A model generated the notes under the pieces. The model saw only the letters and a program-made list of their open reading frames with translations, was not told the origin of the DNA and did no database searches. Below are positions 10,965 to 20,959 of a stretch of 64,000 nucleotides of DNA, one piece after another; position 1 is the first letter of the stretch, and the number at the start of each line of letters is the position of its first letter. A program made the translations under genes and the position numbers. This DNA comes from Siphonodentalium dalli (Eukaryota; Mollusca; Scaphopoda; Gadilida; Siphonodentaliidae), in the NCBI GenBank assembly GCA_032622095.1, contig CP136067.1, positions 81,184,705 to 81,248,704 on the forward strand, in the 5' to 3' direction.

Positions 10965-11285
10965 AAAGTGATATGAAACCCTCGGGTAGGGTGATCAAAT
11001 AGAAATGGAGAATACTCTTGCTCAAAGTGGTAAATTTTATAAATATATCTAAATTGACAACAAGCACCGTCATTCTTATATATTAATTAAATACAGTGAC
11101 TCTCGATGGCGAAATCGTTTTTGTTAGTTAATCGCAGATAGTGTTGCATCCCGAATCGAGAAGTAAATATTTACAATTGTGAGTAGTTCAGACGATTTTT
11201 TATATGAAGTGGTAAGGTCAATTTGTTTGAAATTTTTGGCGATTTTAATAGAATGCTACATTCCTCCAGTTGGCATAGCACCTGA
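10965..11285. repeat. Dispersed repeat family G, copy A
   Basis: Begins AAAGTGATATGAAACCCTCG 14 bp after the SDR splice donor and ends near CAGTTGGCATAGC. The reverse complement of the whole segment recurs at 29908-30228 with moderate divergence, including matching internal words such as ACAGTGACTCTCG and CCGTCATTCTTATATATTAA. No coding potential; probably a non-autonomous element. Confidence 0.8.
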
Positions 11286-11329
11286 ATACCAACTTATTAG
11301 TTTTACGCATCCGAATAAGTAAATAATAT

Positions 11330-11435
11330 GTTTTAACCCTTTCTATACTAAAGCATCATTGATGAGTAGTTATAGCATAGGAAATGTTCTCATAATAAGT
11401 TTAACCCTTTCTATAATAAAGCATCATTGATGAGG
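11330..11435 (-). repeat. Family F repeat fragment, locally duplicated
   Basis: Two adjacent copies of CCCTTTCTATA(C/A)TAAAGC followed by ATCATTGATGAG. This is the reverse complement of the end of the F repeats at 28284-28490 and 37308-37500 (CATCAATGAGTATTCAGTAT). It is a small truncated copy inside the SDR intron. Confidence 0.6.
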
Positions 11436-12466
11436 CCTAAAAAAATAATACCTTTGTTTCCGCTAACGAGCTAAAAAAAATTAGGGTAGGTAGGTAGGCT
11501 TAACTTTTTTTTCAGTATCTTTAAAAATAACTGTATAATACTTGTCAATAACCCAAACTATGCACTTCTTAGCCCCAATCAGGTTAACCCAGATGACAGA
11601 GGAACTAGAAACTCCAATTCAATCTTACATATGCGTTAATATTTACATATATACTAGTCTATATACTAATATAGTCTTTGATAATCATAATAATTCCCAT
11701 ATGGTCTGGCGACAACTGGAGTCAGTCCAGCACCACTGCACTGTTCACATATTGGAGTGACCGTCTTGTACCGATCTCTTAAGGATTGCTTCACAACACC
11801 ACCTTCTCCTCCGCATTCAGTGAAGGATCTACATGTAGGTATATTTTGGGGACACCTTTTTTTAGCAATGATATGCCGAAGGCATAACCTGAAGGCCTGA
11901 GCAGAGGAATGTTTGGGAAGGGTGACCCCCTGATGATTGGTGGGGGTTCTTCCCCTGGAAAATTTTATAAAATCCATTGCATTTAGTCTTAGAGCTAATC
12001 TAAGGCTCTTGGAGTCAGTATTTTGAATTTTACTGAGAGGTCAAGTTGATCAAGTTTCTCAAGCATAACTTTGGAACTTTTTATATATGTATGGATTGGA
12101 AATGCTTATAAGTTATTGTCAGATATCTTTTGGTTCAATGGATTATGCTTATCCTGCTTGAAATGAGACTTGCCATTATCACTCTAATTCACAAATAGGC
12201 TATTTTATAAAATTCAACTGAGACACATACCGTACATAATATACTACATGTACTAGTACATGTAGTACAGAAATACTACATGTACATGTTGTATAGAAAC
12301 AATGTACATGTATTAAGGTAGTAATGCATATATATGGTACTAATCTCTATGTTAATTTTTCATTTGGTATTATGAGATCCCACTTGATAACCAGGTTGAT
12401 TTGATCAAATTGTTAATGTTCCTGTGCTGTAATTGATTGAAATACTGAAGTCTGAACGCTGAATGA

Positions 12467-13316
12467 TAGGCTTGCCGCGATTTTGGGAATAATCAAACAA
12501 TCGTCAGTGGTATCGACTTTTTTAGTTCAAATAACAATGCATATTATACAACAACACAAGAACGCTGGCATACAGCATATTTGCAAAGAACTTATCTCAA
12601 CTTAAGAGGCAATATTTTGCACCATATTTACAGCACTAATCTAACCCAGAAACACACCCATGCAAACATTTGTGACAATGTAACTTCAGTTGCGGCGTCT
12701 TTTGGGGTCAGGCCGACAGAGTAATCTAGTTCCGTCTTGGTTTCACGTCATGGCGGTTTTTCTTTTAATGTGCCGACGCATGTGTATACTCCGCGGCATG
12801 CGTGATAGCAGATGTTCAGCGGCCACGTGCTATTCCGCTTTTGAGAGATTCCCGACTTTGAATTAAGGCACGATCCCGAACTTCAAATTCAATTAATGCA
12901 CGATCCCAAATTCGCGAACAGTCTCACGAAGCACGTGGACCGACGAGAGTTGGGAGTATTTTTCCGATTTTTTTCGTTCAATTTGTTTAATCAAAATGAT
13001 TTCTGAATCTGCTTAGTGCTTACATAAAGTTCATAAACTACGAGTAATTATTTTGTTTTTATTGTTTAATAGAGGCATTTGAATTTATATGGGAGCAAAT
13101 TCTCAGAACTAATGCCCTTCATTTCCGACGTGCGGGAGTTATACTTACCATCTTACACTTACCAGACGCACCTCTTAATAGTCTCTTTTTTGGCATCTAT
13201 TTACTACAAATTAAATCTCTATTTGAGATTTAATTTCATGGGTAGAAAAATCGATTAATCGTCGATTATAGCCACCGATTAATCGATTTTGAAAATCCAA
13301 AATCGTGGCAAGCCTA
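12467..13316. mobile_element. hAT-like non-autonomous element with 8-bp TSD
   Basis: Terminal inverted repeats TAGGCTTGCC...GGCAAGCCTA, extended imperfectly by CGCGATTTTGG against CCAAAATCGTG. The element is flanked by the exact 8-bp direct repeat CTGAATGA (12459-12466 and 13317-13324), the signature of hAT transposition. It is 850 bp long with no transposase ORF. The interior holds GATTAATCG-type self-complementary words at the right end. Confidence 0.9.
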
Positions 13317-13475
13317 CTGAATGATAACATACCTGAACTCAAATTATTTGAAGTTTTCACAGATGAAAGCTAGATAAAGCCAAACATACTTTACAGTATG
13401 ATTCCATGCAACTGTTAAACTTAAATCTTTTTGTAAACTTAAATTTCTTATGTCAATATATAGAGGATATGAAAT

Positions 13476-13600
13476 GAGTGTTTCTCTCATATGATATTTA
13501 TGAAACGAGTCTAAGAATTTTCAGTTTTCTCGAGCCTTCGGCGAGAGAAAACTGAAAATTCGTGACGAGTTTCATAAATATCATATGAGAGAAACACGAA
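13476..13600. mobile_element. Foldback hairpin, about 120 bp
   Basis: GTGTTTCTCTCATATGATA... on the left pairs with its reverse complement ...TATCATATGAGAGAAACAC on the right. The central stem TTTTCAGTTTTCTCG/CGAGAGAAAACTGAAAA closes on a small AGCCTTCGG loop. The arms are almost fully complementary. A related TIR (TTTATCATATGAC) bounds the next segment. Confidence 0.8.
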
Positions 13601-13609
13601 TTACATATT

Positions 13610-14062
13610 CTATTTATCATATGACACCTATAAATTGATTATGATGTCCAAAACGCACACAAATCACTAAATAGCTATATGACATTGGCAGCAAAAGGTT
13701 AAAAAAATGTGACGTCACTTCATTGCACCGGAAGCCCAATTACACCTGGTGAACTAGCAGAAATAATATGCACGCGAAGATATAGTGCGCTATTCTGTTC
13801 TCAGTTTGTGACATTATATCGTATGTTTATTAGATAAATACGGATTATAATTGCGAGAATTTCGGCATCGCGTTGATTGACGCGCACGAATTTGACCTGC
13901 ATTTAGTTAGAGATGCGGTTCGGCCCAGGCTGCCAATCAGAACACACTTTTTGTCAACAAACCAATCCAATTATCGGAAGGTGATATGAACTAGTAGTTC
14001 ATATGAAATTGATTTATGACATACGTTCCAACGTAAATAATGATTGAGTCATATGATAAACA
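13610..14062. mobile_element. Element with TTTATCATATGAC TIRs
   Basis: Left end TTTATCATATGACACC, right end GAGTCATATGATAAACAT as inverted match. The right part also carries a second CATATGAACTAGTAGTTCATATG palindrome. It is about 450 bp with no coding region and directly abuts the hairpin to its left, so the two may be parts of one larger foldback element. Confidence 0.5.
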
Positions 14063-15049
14063 TAAATATATAAATGTTTTGCATCTTGTTATGATATGAA
14101 TTGGGACCTAAATTAAAAAATAAAATAAAATTTAAGTAAAAAAAAAATGTACACTATTTAACTGACTGGGAGAATCCATTTAGTACATAATGGGTTAAAG
14201 ATGTGTCACAGTTACTGAATACAAAGAGAAAAATAAATTAATCATGTGTTTAGTTGATAATATGTTGAACATTTATGATCAAGCAATGAAGACATTTATC
14301 TGCTGCTAGATTTAAGATTAGATGCGAGGCCAGCAGACCGTGACAATGTGACCTACGAAATATGAATGGAGAATGAATTACATCTAGAGGTGCCACGATT
14401 ATTGATTTTGGTAATCGATAATCGGTCGTCAATAATCGACTATAATCGATTAATCGTACCTAATATTAATAACATCAGTGGAAGTATTCCGTAATATGGC
14501 CTATTGGCTGGGTGCTGGTTAACTGCACTGTCGCTGGTTGTTTGAGGCATCTGCTGATGTAATTTTTATGTTAATAAGGTGCATCATAATTACTATTAAT
14601 ACTAATGAGCACAATGTATTGAATACCATTACCAGCACAGTTCTCGGCGATGTTATGGTTATAATATTTGTGATTCTATTTCATTGTTATGAATAGGGCC
14701 AAAAAAAAAACATCTGTGTTTCCAGTTTCCCGACCTACATGTACCTGCCGAAAATAGGCCGACCTGGATTTGTTTCACAAAGTTTTTTTTTTTTTTTTTT
14801 TTAAATCTACTATAAAGATAAAGGCTGGAAAATAAACCATGGCTTTATTTTAGCACGTGCTAGAATAAAGCAAGAACGGACACTCCAGCTATCATAATCA
14901 AGTCACGCTCTCAGAACTACATGTACAACCAAAAATCTTGCAATCGATTTAATTGTTTCCTGAAGAAATTCCCCATTAATTTCTTATCCCATTTAAACAA
15001 ATTTAATAGATGTTAACGACTTTTAAACTTTGGCGATCGATAAAAACAA

Positions 15050-15182
15050 TACAGTTTGACAAGATACAAGGTACATGTATATTTCCTCGTATGATTCAGC
15101 AAATGGGGAACATCGCTAAAGCTCGTTCCCCCATTTGCTGAATCTACACGCGAAAATAAACCTTGTTTCTCGTCAAACTATA
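15050..15182. mobile_element. Foldback hairpin, about 130 bp
   Basis: CAGTTTGACAAGATACAAGG at the left matches the reverse complement of CCTTGTTTCTCGTCAAACT at the right. An inner stem GATTCAGCAAATGGGG/CCCCATTTGCTGAATC surrounds a loop of about 20 bases. It lies upstream of the Penelope-like ORF within the large hAT-like element. Confidence 0.7.
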
Positions 15183-15506
15183 AGGATATTCTATTATATA
15201 TATATATATATTTTGGAGACTATTTTCAGCTTGTATTATAATTTGATTCGGGCCCTTCGATTCGATTCAAAATCGTTTGTCTGATATGATTCAAAATCAT
15301 TCCGTCCGATTCAATTTGATTCAAAATCAACTGTCCTGATAAATTTTTTATCAGAATCATTTCCACATGATATCAAGCATCCGTATATCTGATGTCCGTT
15401 AAATGTCGAAGCAATGAGATTTAAAGTAAATAAAGCTTCTTTTTTTTCAGTGAATTTCGATTTGTCATGCTAACAATGCATCAAACGATCGTCTCATCAC
15501 TATATA

Positions 15507-15612
15507 GAATCTTAGACTAACAACTTACTTTGCTCACGCCCTTTAAGAATCTTAGACTAACAACTTACTTTGCTCACGCCCTTTAAGAATCTTAGACTAA
15601 CAACTTACTTTG
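15507..15612. repeat. 40-bp tandem repeat at the 5' edge of the Penelope ORF
   Basis: Unit CTTAGACTAACAACTTACTT + TGCTCACGCCCTTTAAGAAT starts at 15511, 15551 and 15591, the last unit breaking off at TTTGC where the RT reading frame continues. 40 is not a multiple of three, so only the last unit is in frame with the protein. The array marks the 5' truncation point of the element and includes codons for its first visible residues (NLRLTTYFA). Confidence 0.9.
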
Positions 15613-17300
15613 CGGACCCTACTGATGCTTTCCAATGTGAACTCGCGGACCTCATACAATCGTTGCCCGAAAACGACAGAGATCTCGTTCGTCCGGCCGT
15701 CATTCAGACACCCCGCATTGGAACATTCTACACACTTCCTAAGATACATAAACATGGTGTCCCAGGCCGTCCAATTGTATCAGGTTGTGGAACTATCACT
15801 GAGAACATTTCTAAGCTGATAGACGACGAACTCAAACTTATCGCGCGATCTGCTCACAGTTATATAAAAGACTCCACTCACTTTCTAAACAAGATTTCCA
15901 GCATTGATGATATTGATGAACAAACTTTACTTGTAACTCTCGACGTAAAGGCATTGTATTCTAATATAAATCACGTGGATGGAATACAGGCTCTGACACG
16001 ATCGTTAATCTCATATTCTGGAAACACCTCAATGGCCACCGAAACCATCGCTAAATTGACCGAATTTATTCTTAACCACAACTACTTTCAGTTTAATGGA
16101 GATATTTTTCTACAGAAATTGGGAACCGCGATGGGCACTCCCATGGCCCCTCAGTTCGCCAATATATATATAGCTGACTTTGAGAAAACATTCTTGGACA
16201 ATATTGAGCTAAAACCTAAAGTTTATTTTCGGTATATAGATGACATTTTCATCATTTGGGAGCACGGTTTGTCAGAACTTGAAGAATTTTATGACAAAAT
16301 TAACAATGTTCACCCTAACCTGAAGTTTACCATGGAAAAGTCTACAGAGACTATCAGCTTCTTGGATGTCAGAGTTTTCAAAACTGATGGGAAATTAGAA
16401 ACTGCTGTTTATAGGAAACCAACTGACAAATATAATTACTTACATTCTACAAGTTATCATCCGGATCATACTAAGAGATCTGTTATATATAGTCAGGCTT
16501 TACGTTACCATCGAATCAACTCGGATCCGAACATTCGCACACAACAAATCTCCAAATTAAAATCGGAATTCGTGAAACTCGGGTATGAAAAGCGAACTGT
16601 GGAGAAGCAGACAACTAAGGCGCTTTCCAAGGACCGTACGGATTTGTTAGCTTATAAATGTTCTGACGTTAAAGAACGCGTTCCGCTTGTTGTTACACAT
16701 CACCCCGCAACTAAACTAATGAGACTCATTCTGGTTCAGTCCCAGCATATTCTGGACGGCGATGATCTACTTCAGAACTTATTCAAGGAGAGGCCGTTAC
16801 TGGCGACTAGGCAACCACCTAACTTACGACAGATGCTTGTTTCTAGCCAATGTCGGTCGTCTAATCTTTCTATCGGAACCAAACCGTGTAACACTCCAAG
16901 ATGTGGCACATGCCAACTAGTATCTTCGGATACTATTAGTTCTAAAGACGGATATCCGATCATTCCGAAGGGTCTATTCACCTGTCGAAGCACATGTGTG
17001 GTATACATCTTAACTTGCGCACGATGCCCGGATGTTCACTACATAGGAGAGACTGGACAGCCGTTATGTAGACGAATCACTGGCCACCGACAGAATATCA
17101 ACAACCACGACGATTTGCCTGTTGCGAACCATTTCTGCCTTCCGCGCCATTCTGTTAAGGACATTCGTGTCCAAGTGATACAGGGAGGACTATCGGACCT
17201 TCACAGTCGCAGGATTACAGAGCAAAAATACATTTCAATGTTTGACAGTTTCAATTCCGGTATCAATAGAGATGCTGGATTCATGTCCGCGTGGTTGTAG
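15570..17300 (+). CDS. Penelope-like element: reverse transcriptase with GIY-YIG endonuclease
   Basis: Open frame of 576 codons with no ATG start (it opens at a TTG inside a 40-bp repeat), so the N-terminus is truncated. RT motifs are in order: the finger segment TPRIGTFYTLPKIHKHG (about residues 47-63) with GRPIVSG; motif A LVTLDVKALYSNI (121-133) with the first catalytic Asp; motif B GTAMGTPMAPQFANIY (185-200); motif C YFRYIDDIFIIW (219-230) with the catalytic Asp pair; and TISFLDVRV downstream. A Cys cluster (PCNTPRCGTC, 439-448) precedes a GIY-YIG nuclease: VVYILTC...VHYIGETGQPLCRRITGHR (477-507). This order is diagnostic of EN+ Penelope-like retroelements. Intact RT and nuclease motifs with no stop suggest a fairly young insertion. 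It sits in an SDR intron, in the sense orientation. Confidence 0.93.
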   Translation: MLTPFKNLRLTTYFADPTDAFQCELADLIQSLPENDRDLVRPAVIQTPRIGTFYTLPKIHKHGVPGRPIVSGCGTITENISKLIDDELKLIARSAHSYIKDSTHFLNKISSIDDIDEQTLLVTLDVKALYSNINHVDGIQALTRSLISYSGNTSMATETIAKLTEFILNHNYFQFNGDIFLQKLGTAMGTPMAPQFANIYIADFEKTFLDNIELKPKVYFRYIDDIFIIWEHGLSELEEFYDKINNVHPNLKFTMEKSTETISFLDVRVFKTDGKLETAVYRKPTDKYNYLHSTSYHPDHTKRSVIYSQALRYHRINSDPNIRTQQISKLKSEFVKLGYEKRTVEKQTTKALSKDRTDLLAYKCSDVKERVPLVVTHHPATKLMRLILVQSQHILDGDDLLQNLFKERPLLATRQPPNLRQMLVSSQCRSSNLSIGTKPCNTPRCGTCQLVSSDTISSKDGYPIIPKGLFTCRSTCVVYILTCARCPDVHYIGETGQPLCRRITGHRQNINNHDDLPVANHFCLPRHSVKDIRVQVIQGGLSDLHSRRITEQKYISMFDSFNSGINRDAGFMSAWL

Positions 17301-17484
17301 TCTTATTGTGATATCTTATTGCAACTAACATGCAGCTACTAGTATATACCTTTCAATTGTACCTATACACTAGGTCCTAATTTATATCTACTAGAATTTG
17401 GTAACCATCAACTTGTTTACCTGGGATACAACGTCATCACGTCATCATCAATGCTTCATGTAGCTTTAACGTTTCTTGTCTCAT

Positions 17485-17560
17485 TTCTCGTTTGTCTGTC
17501 ACTTGATAAAGTCTATGTTAGACGAAAGCTCGTGAGAAAACAAATATACAATAGGTCTTA
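17485..17560 (+). ncRNA. Hammerhead-like motif in the Penelope 3' region
   Basis: About 200 bp after the RT stop, TTGATAA (17503-17509) is followed by a 4-bp stem GTCT/AGAC (17511-17514, 17520-17523) and GAAA (17524-17527). A small possible stem III (CTC...GAG) comes next, with flanking TTTGT/ACAAA that could form stem I. This is the layout of a hammerhead: CUGANGA, stem II, GAAA. Hammerheads are known from Penelope-like elements. Two core positions differ (C3 to T, G8 to A), so it is probably decayed. Confidence 0.5.
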
Positions 17561-17585
17561 AAGGTGTTACCATTTATTTCAACCC

Positions 17586-17588
<3 letters not shown>

Positions 17589-17651
<63 letters not shown>
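17589..17651. repeat. (TA)n microsatellite
   Basis: About 30 consecutive TA/AT dinucleotides right after the Penelope 3' region. It may mark the end of the retroelement insertion or have been its target. Confidence 0.95.
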
Positions 17652-17653
<2 letters not shown>

Positions 17654-18438
17654 TATACTATGTTTACATTCAGCAGCAATTATTTTATATTGAATTTTCA
17701 AAAAGAATTTACTTCTATTAAGATATATGATTACATGTATTTGTGGTTGCAGATGAATCCAAATATTCAGGAATAAATCTGTTCTGTTCTGAGAGTCGCA
17801 CGGCCAGGTGAAAATGAGATGTCAACATGGTGGCATAGAAGTTGTCTAGACTTTTGCTAGCAATGCCGATAGTATCAATGTTGTCATGTACAGTATTGCG
17901 CAACATTGTGACATGGTGCCATGAGCCACAGGAGATAGCATTTTTGTGTCCCTTCTTGGAACTCAGATCACTCCAAACTTTCTGGTGCATATTCTGGGTA
18001 TATTGTCAGATATAAAACTAGTTTTCTGTCAGAAACTTCAGCAACTGGATATAAAGGTATTGAGAATACCAACTTTTATCTTGTTTTTAGAATATGGTGC
18101 ATTATAGAAGGATTTTGAAGAAAAAAAAATTGCCAAAAAAATAACATTTGCCTACCTGGATTTTTTTGCTCATGAAATCGGAAACAGACATGTTGTTTTT
18201 TTTTGGCCTAGCCAAATATACAAACAATATAAAAGTAGGAATGTATCGACTGCCGGCGGTTCCTTAAAAAAGTAATCGAATCGGAAACTAAAATTTTCAT
18301 CAAACTACCAAAGCATGGTTTACAATCACACATTGCAGGACTCAGAACAAGCTAAGTATTTGATAATAGTCAGTTTCATTCAGCATTCACCACACGATAT
18401 GCGATAGCCTTTACTAGTAATTTCTAAGTATACTTATG

Positions 18439-19484
18439 TAGTGCTGGGCGGTTTCCCGATTAATCGGCAATACCCGGTTAAAATTTCAATATCGTCAGTA
18501 ATATCATCTAAAATAAAATAATCGTAATATCGTCGGCAAGCAGTGGGTGCCATAAACGTGTACAATGAAATAATTTAACTCAAGCCTAAATCAAGTTATT
18601 TAAGTTTTAAAATCCCAGCGTAACATCCAGGCATCAAGCGTGCAATCAAAACACACATACTAGAAAACAGGGTCAGATTGGGAACGAGGCTCCGGGAGCA
18701 TTGGGCTTGAATCAAGTAAGTATGGTCTACATTTTGCGTGTTGATTGAGAATTGAACAGTTCATTCGGTGCAGCATGGTTCTATGATTACGCAACCACGA
18801 GAAACACCCGCTTTGACACAACGATGCTGCGCCCTCTTCCCCGGGTTCAAGAAGAAATAATTCACTGCGATTGGTTAAAACCAATTAACTGAATTGGAGC
18901 TTCAAACCCGCCCAAAAATACATGGTGTCCTTCCAAGGATTATGTACTACGCGTGTTTGGACTTCGCTGAAAGACTGACCCTCATTGTCAAATTTGTCTT
19001 GTCAGTAAACCACATTTCCATTTCTCAAATGACTCGAGTGTCATCGGGAATAACTGTAAACATGTATATAAAATATATCTACTCAACATAGTATAACATG
19101 CCAAATTAGAAAAGGATACTATATAGTATGAAACGCTTTTAGTTTTGTCATAGACGAAATAGTGAGTTTACTAATTACCGGTATAAACCAGAATATATCA
19201 AGTCACCGGACCGAAATTGTCCAAATAGCGTAATTTAACTTGTGAATTTACTTTTCATCCCGAATATCGATCGAGCACGAGGTTGTCACTTGTTGAGTGG
19301 TTGTGTATGTTATTCCCGATGTTACTTTTAAAATTAATGCTAATGATATGTGTTTCTTTCGAATAGTGACAAATTGTTTTCAGTCTCCAGTAACTGTTTT
19401 AAAAAACTGCGATTATATCGTTAACCGCGGTTTTAATTTTTAAAATTTGTGTTTTTTTTCTCTCGTTAATATCGTCCAGCCCTA
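18439..19484. mobile_element. hAT-like element nested inside a hAT-like element
   Basis: Ends TAGTGCTGGGCGGTTT and ATATCGTCCAGCCCTA are imperfect inverted repeats, and the element is flanked by the exact 8-bp TSD TACTTATG (18431-18438 and 19485-19492). The 1046-bp interior has no transposase, and its ORFs are short and unremarkable. It lies wholly inside 14385-20027, so it inserted later. Confidence 0.88.
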
Positions 19485-20035
19485 TACTTATGCAAACAAT
19501 GTATACTCGCAATTACATCGCTGATTAAAATGCCGTATATATTGGTTCCCTGGTTTTAGAGAGAATGTCAATCAACTTCCCATTGGTCCAATCAGATTCA
19601 AGGGCGAGTGCATTCAGTTCATTGAACACGGTGAAAGTCGCCACATTTCAAAGACATAGTGCCACCTTTCAAGTATAAATATACAACGACTTCGCCATGT
19701 GTTCAAATCTGCAGTGCCTCCAATTTGTAGAATACATGTATACAACGACCCGATGAGAAACCATGTCACATCATCAAATGAACTGCCGACTGTTTGCTAC
19801 ATATATTAGTACCGGTACTACTCATGTTATTGGAATCTCTTTGATACCCGTTCAAAGGATGTTAACCCCTCGGTTGTAGATTAAACTGTGTAAAACAAAC
19901 ACGGTATTCAATAATACCTGGCATTTTCTGACGTCCGAAATAAATAATGCAGATTAATCGATGATGGTAATTGATTATCGGCTTTATCAATGGTTCATCG
20001 ATTATATGATTAATCGTGGCACCCCTAATTACATC

Positions 20036-20821
20036 ATAATTATGTCAAGTATTCAAGGACATGTTATCAGCGCATGCGCACCAGTCTACTTTCACATACC
20101 AGTTGTTGCAATAATGCTGTGTTCGCTTCTGATTTGTCAATGATTCTAAATCTCGTGTTGAAAAGACTATAATGTTAAGACTGGTTTTTTGTTTTTGGTA
20201 TCTATAATCCTTTCTGGGCTTTTGACCACGTGGCCCCAATATATTCCCAATTTTGCGATTTCCCATTTTATGTAACAAATATGGCGAAGTCTGTCAACTA
20301 TTTTCAGCACTAACTTTAACTTATCTCATATTCACCCAATGCTTTGATGCTTATTCACTGTATTAGCCACAATGTAGTGTTTTAAATATAATCGACTGAC
20401 CATACTTACAATACTTACCGTATAACACATAAAACAACCGTTTATTTGAAAATTCATTTACTGTTCACTCTCGCTTTTCCAGAAAAGCGAAACAATTGGA
20501 ATAGCAAGATTTTTTTGTCGATGCCGATTACAAATAGATAACCCAAATTTCGACCGATTTTGATTGCCGTTCCAGTTAATCTGTTCATCACTAGACTGTT
20601 TCTATCAACAGAAGAATTACTATTCATCGATAGTAGGCCAGTAGGATTCTATTGGAAATAGCATAGCAGGCTGCAGCCATTCAGAACACAAGATAGTGTT
20701 GTGAGATAAAATATTCAACTATGAATATTAGTGAGCACAGTTTTATTGTAACAATACTATAGTAACATGCAATGAATGCTGTGCATTCCCGGATATTCAT
20801 CTGCACCTATTTGTTATTCAG
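20036..20821. other. SDR intron remainder
   Basis: Non-coding. It contains a short hairpin TCGCTTTTCCAGAAAAGCGA at about 20472-20491 and otherwise unique AT-rich sequence up to the acceptor of the next SDR exon. No RNA gene was recognised. Confidence 0.5.
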
Positions 20822-20959
20822 GTAAAGTTTCGATGGAAGGCTTTGGAGCCTACGCAATGGCTAAGCATGCCCTTGTTGCATATACAGATACTCTGAGGCT
20901 CGAAATGAAGAAATGGGATGTATTTGTGGCAATGATCGAGCCAAGTGGTTATAACACAG
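20822..20959 (+). CDS. SDR9C-like dehydrogenase, YxxxK exon
   Basis: Encodes GKVSMEGFGAYAMAKHALVA followed by YTDTLRLEMKKWDVFVAMIE and PSGYNTG. YAMAK is the YxxxK catalytic motif, with Tyr as the general base and Lys binding the nicotinamide ribose. MIEPSGYNTG corresponds to the xxEPGxxxT stretch that closes over the cofactor, with Ser in place of the usual Gly. Acceptor TTATTCAG, donor GTTAGT. The exon is 2 + 45 codons + 1, in phase with both neighbours. The preceding intron is 9.9 kb and is filled by transposons. Confidence 0.95.

Larger units (their letters stand above)
14694..18215. other. Possible inverted termini around the Penelope insertion
   Basis: TAGGGCCAAAAAAAAAACAT with CTGTGTTTCC at the left resembles the reverse complement of GGAAACAGACATGTTG plus TTTTTTTTTGGCCTA at the right. 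If real, this is another element nested in 14385-20027 and holding the retroelement. No convincing TSD was found, and the A-rich tract inflates the match. Confidence 0.3.
14385..20027. mobile_element. Large hAT-like element with nested insertions
   Basis: TIRs TAGAGGTGCCACGATTA at the left and TAATCGTGGCACCCCTA at the right differ by one base. They are flanked by the exact 8-bp TSD ATTACATC (14377-14384 and 20028-20035). The 5643-bp span contains a Penelope-like element and a third hAT-like element. Removing these leaves roughly 2.5 kb in which I see no transposase, so it is non-autonomous or decayed. The terminal sequence, a GGGGTGCCACGATTAATCG type, is the kind typical of animal hAT families. 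Confidence 0.88.

Noticed and set aside
17564-17776. ORF with Ile-Tyr repeats
   Set aside because: Translation of the (TA)n microsatellite.
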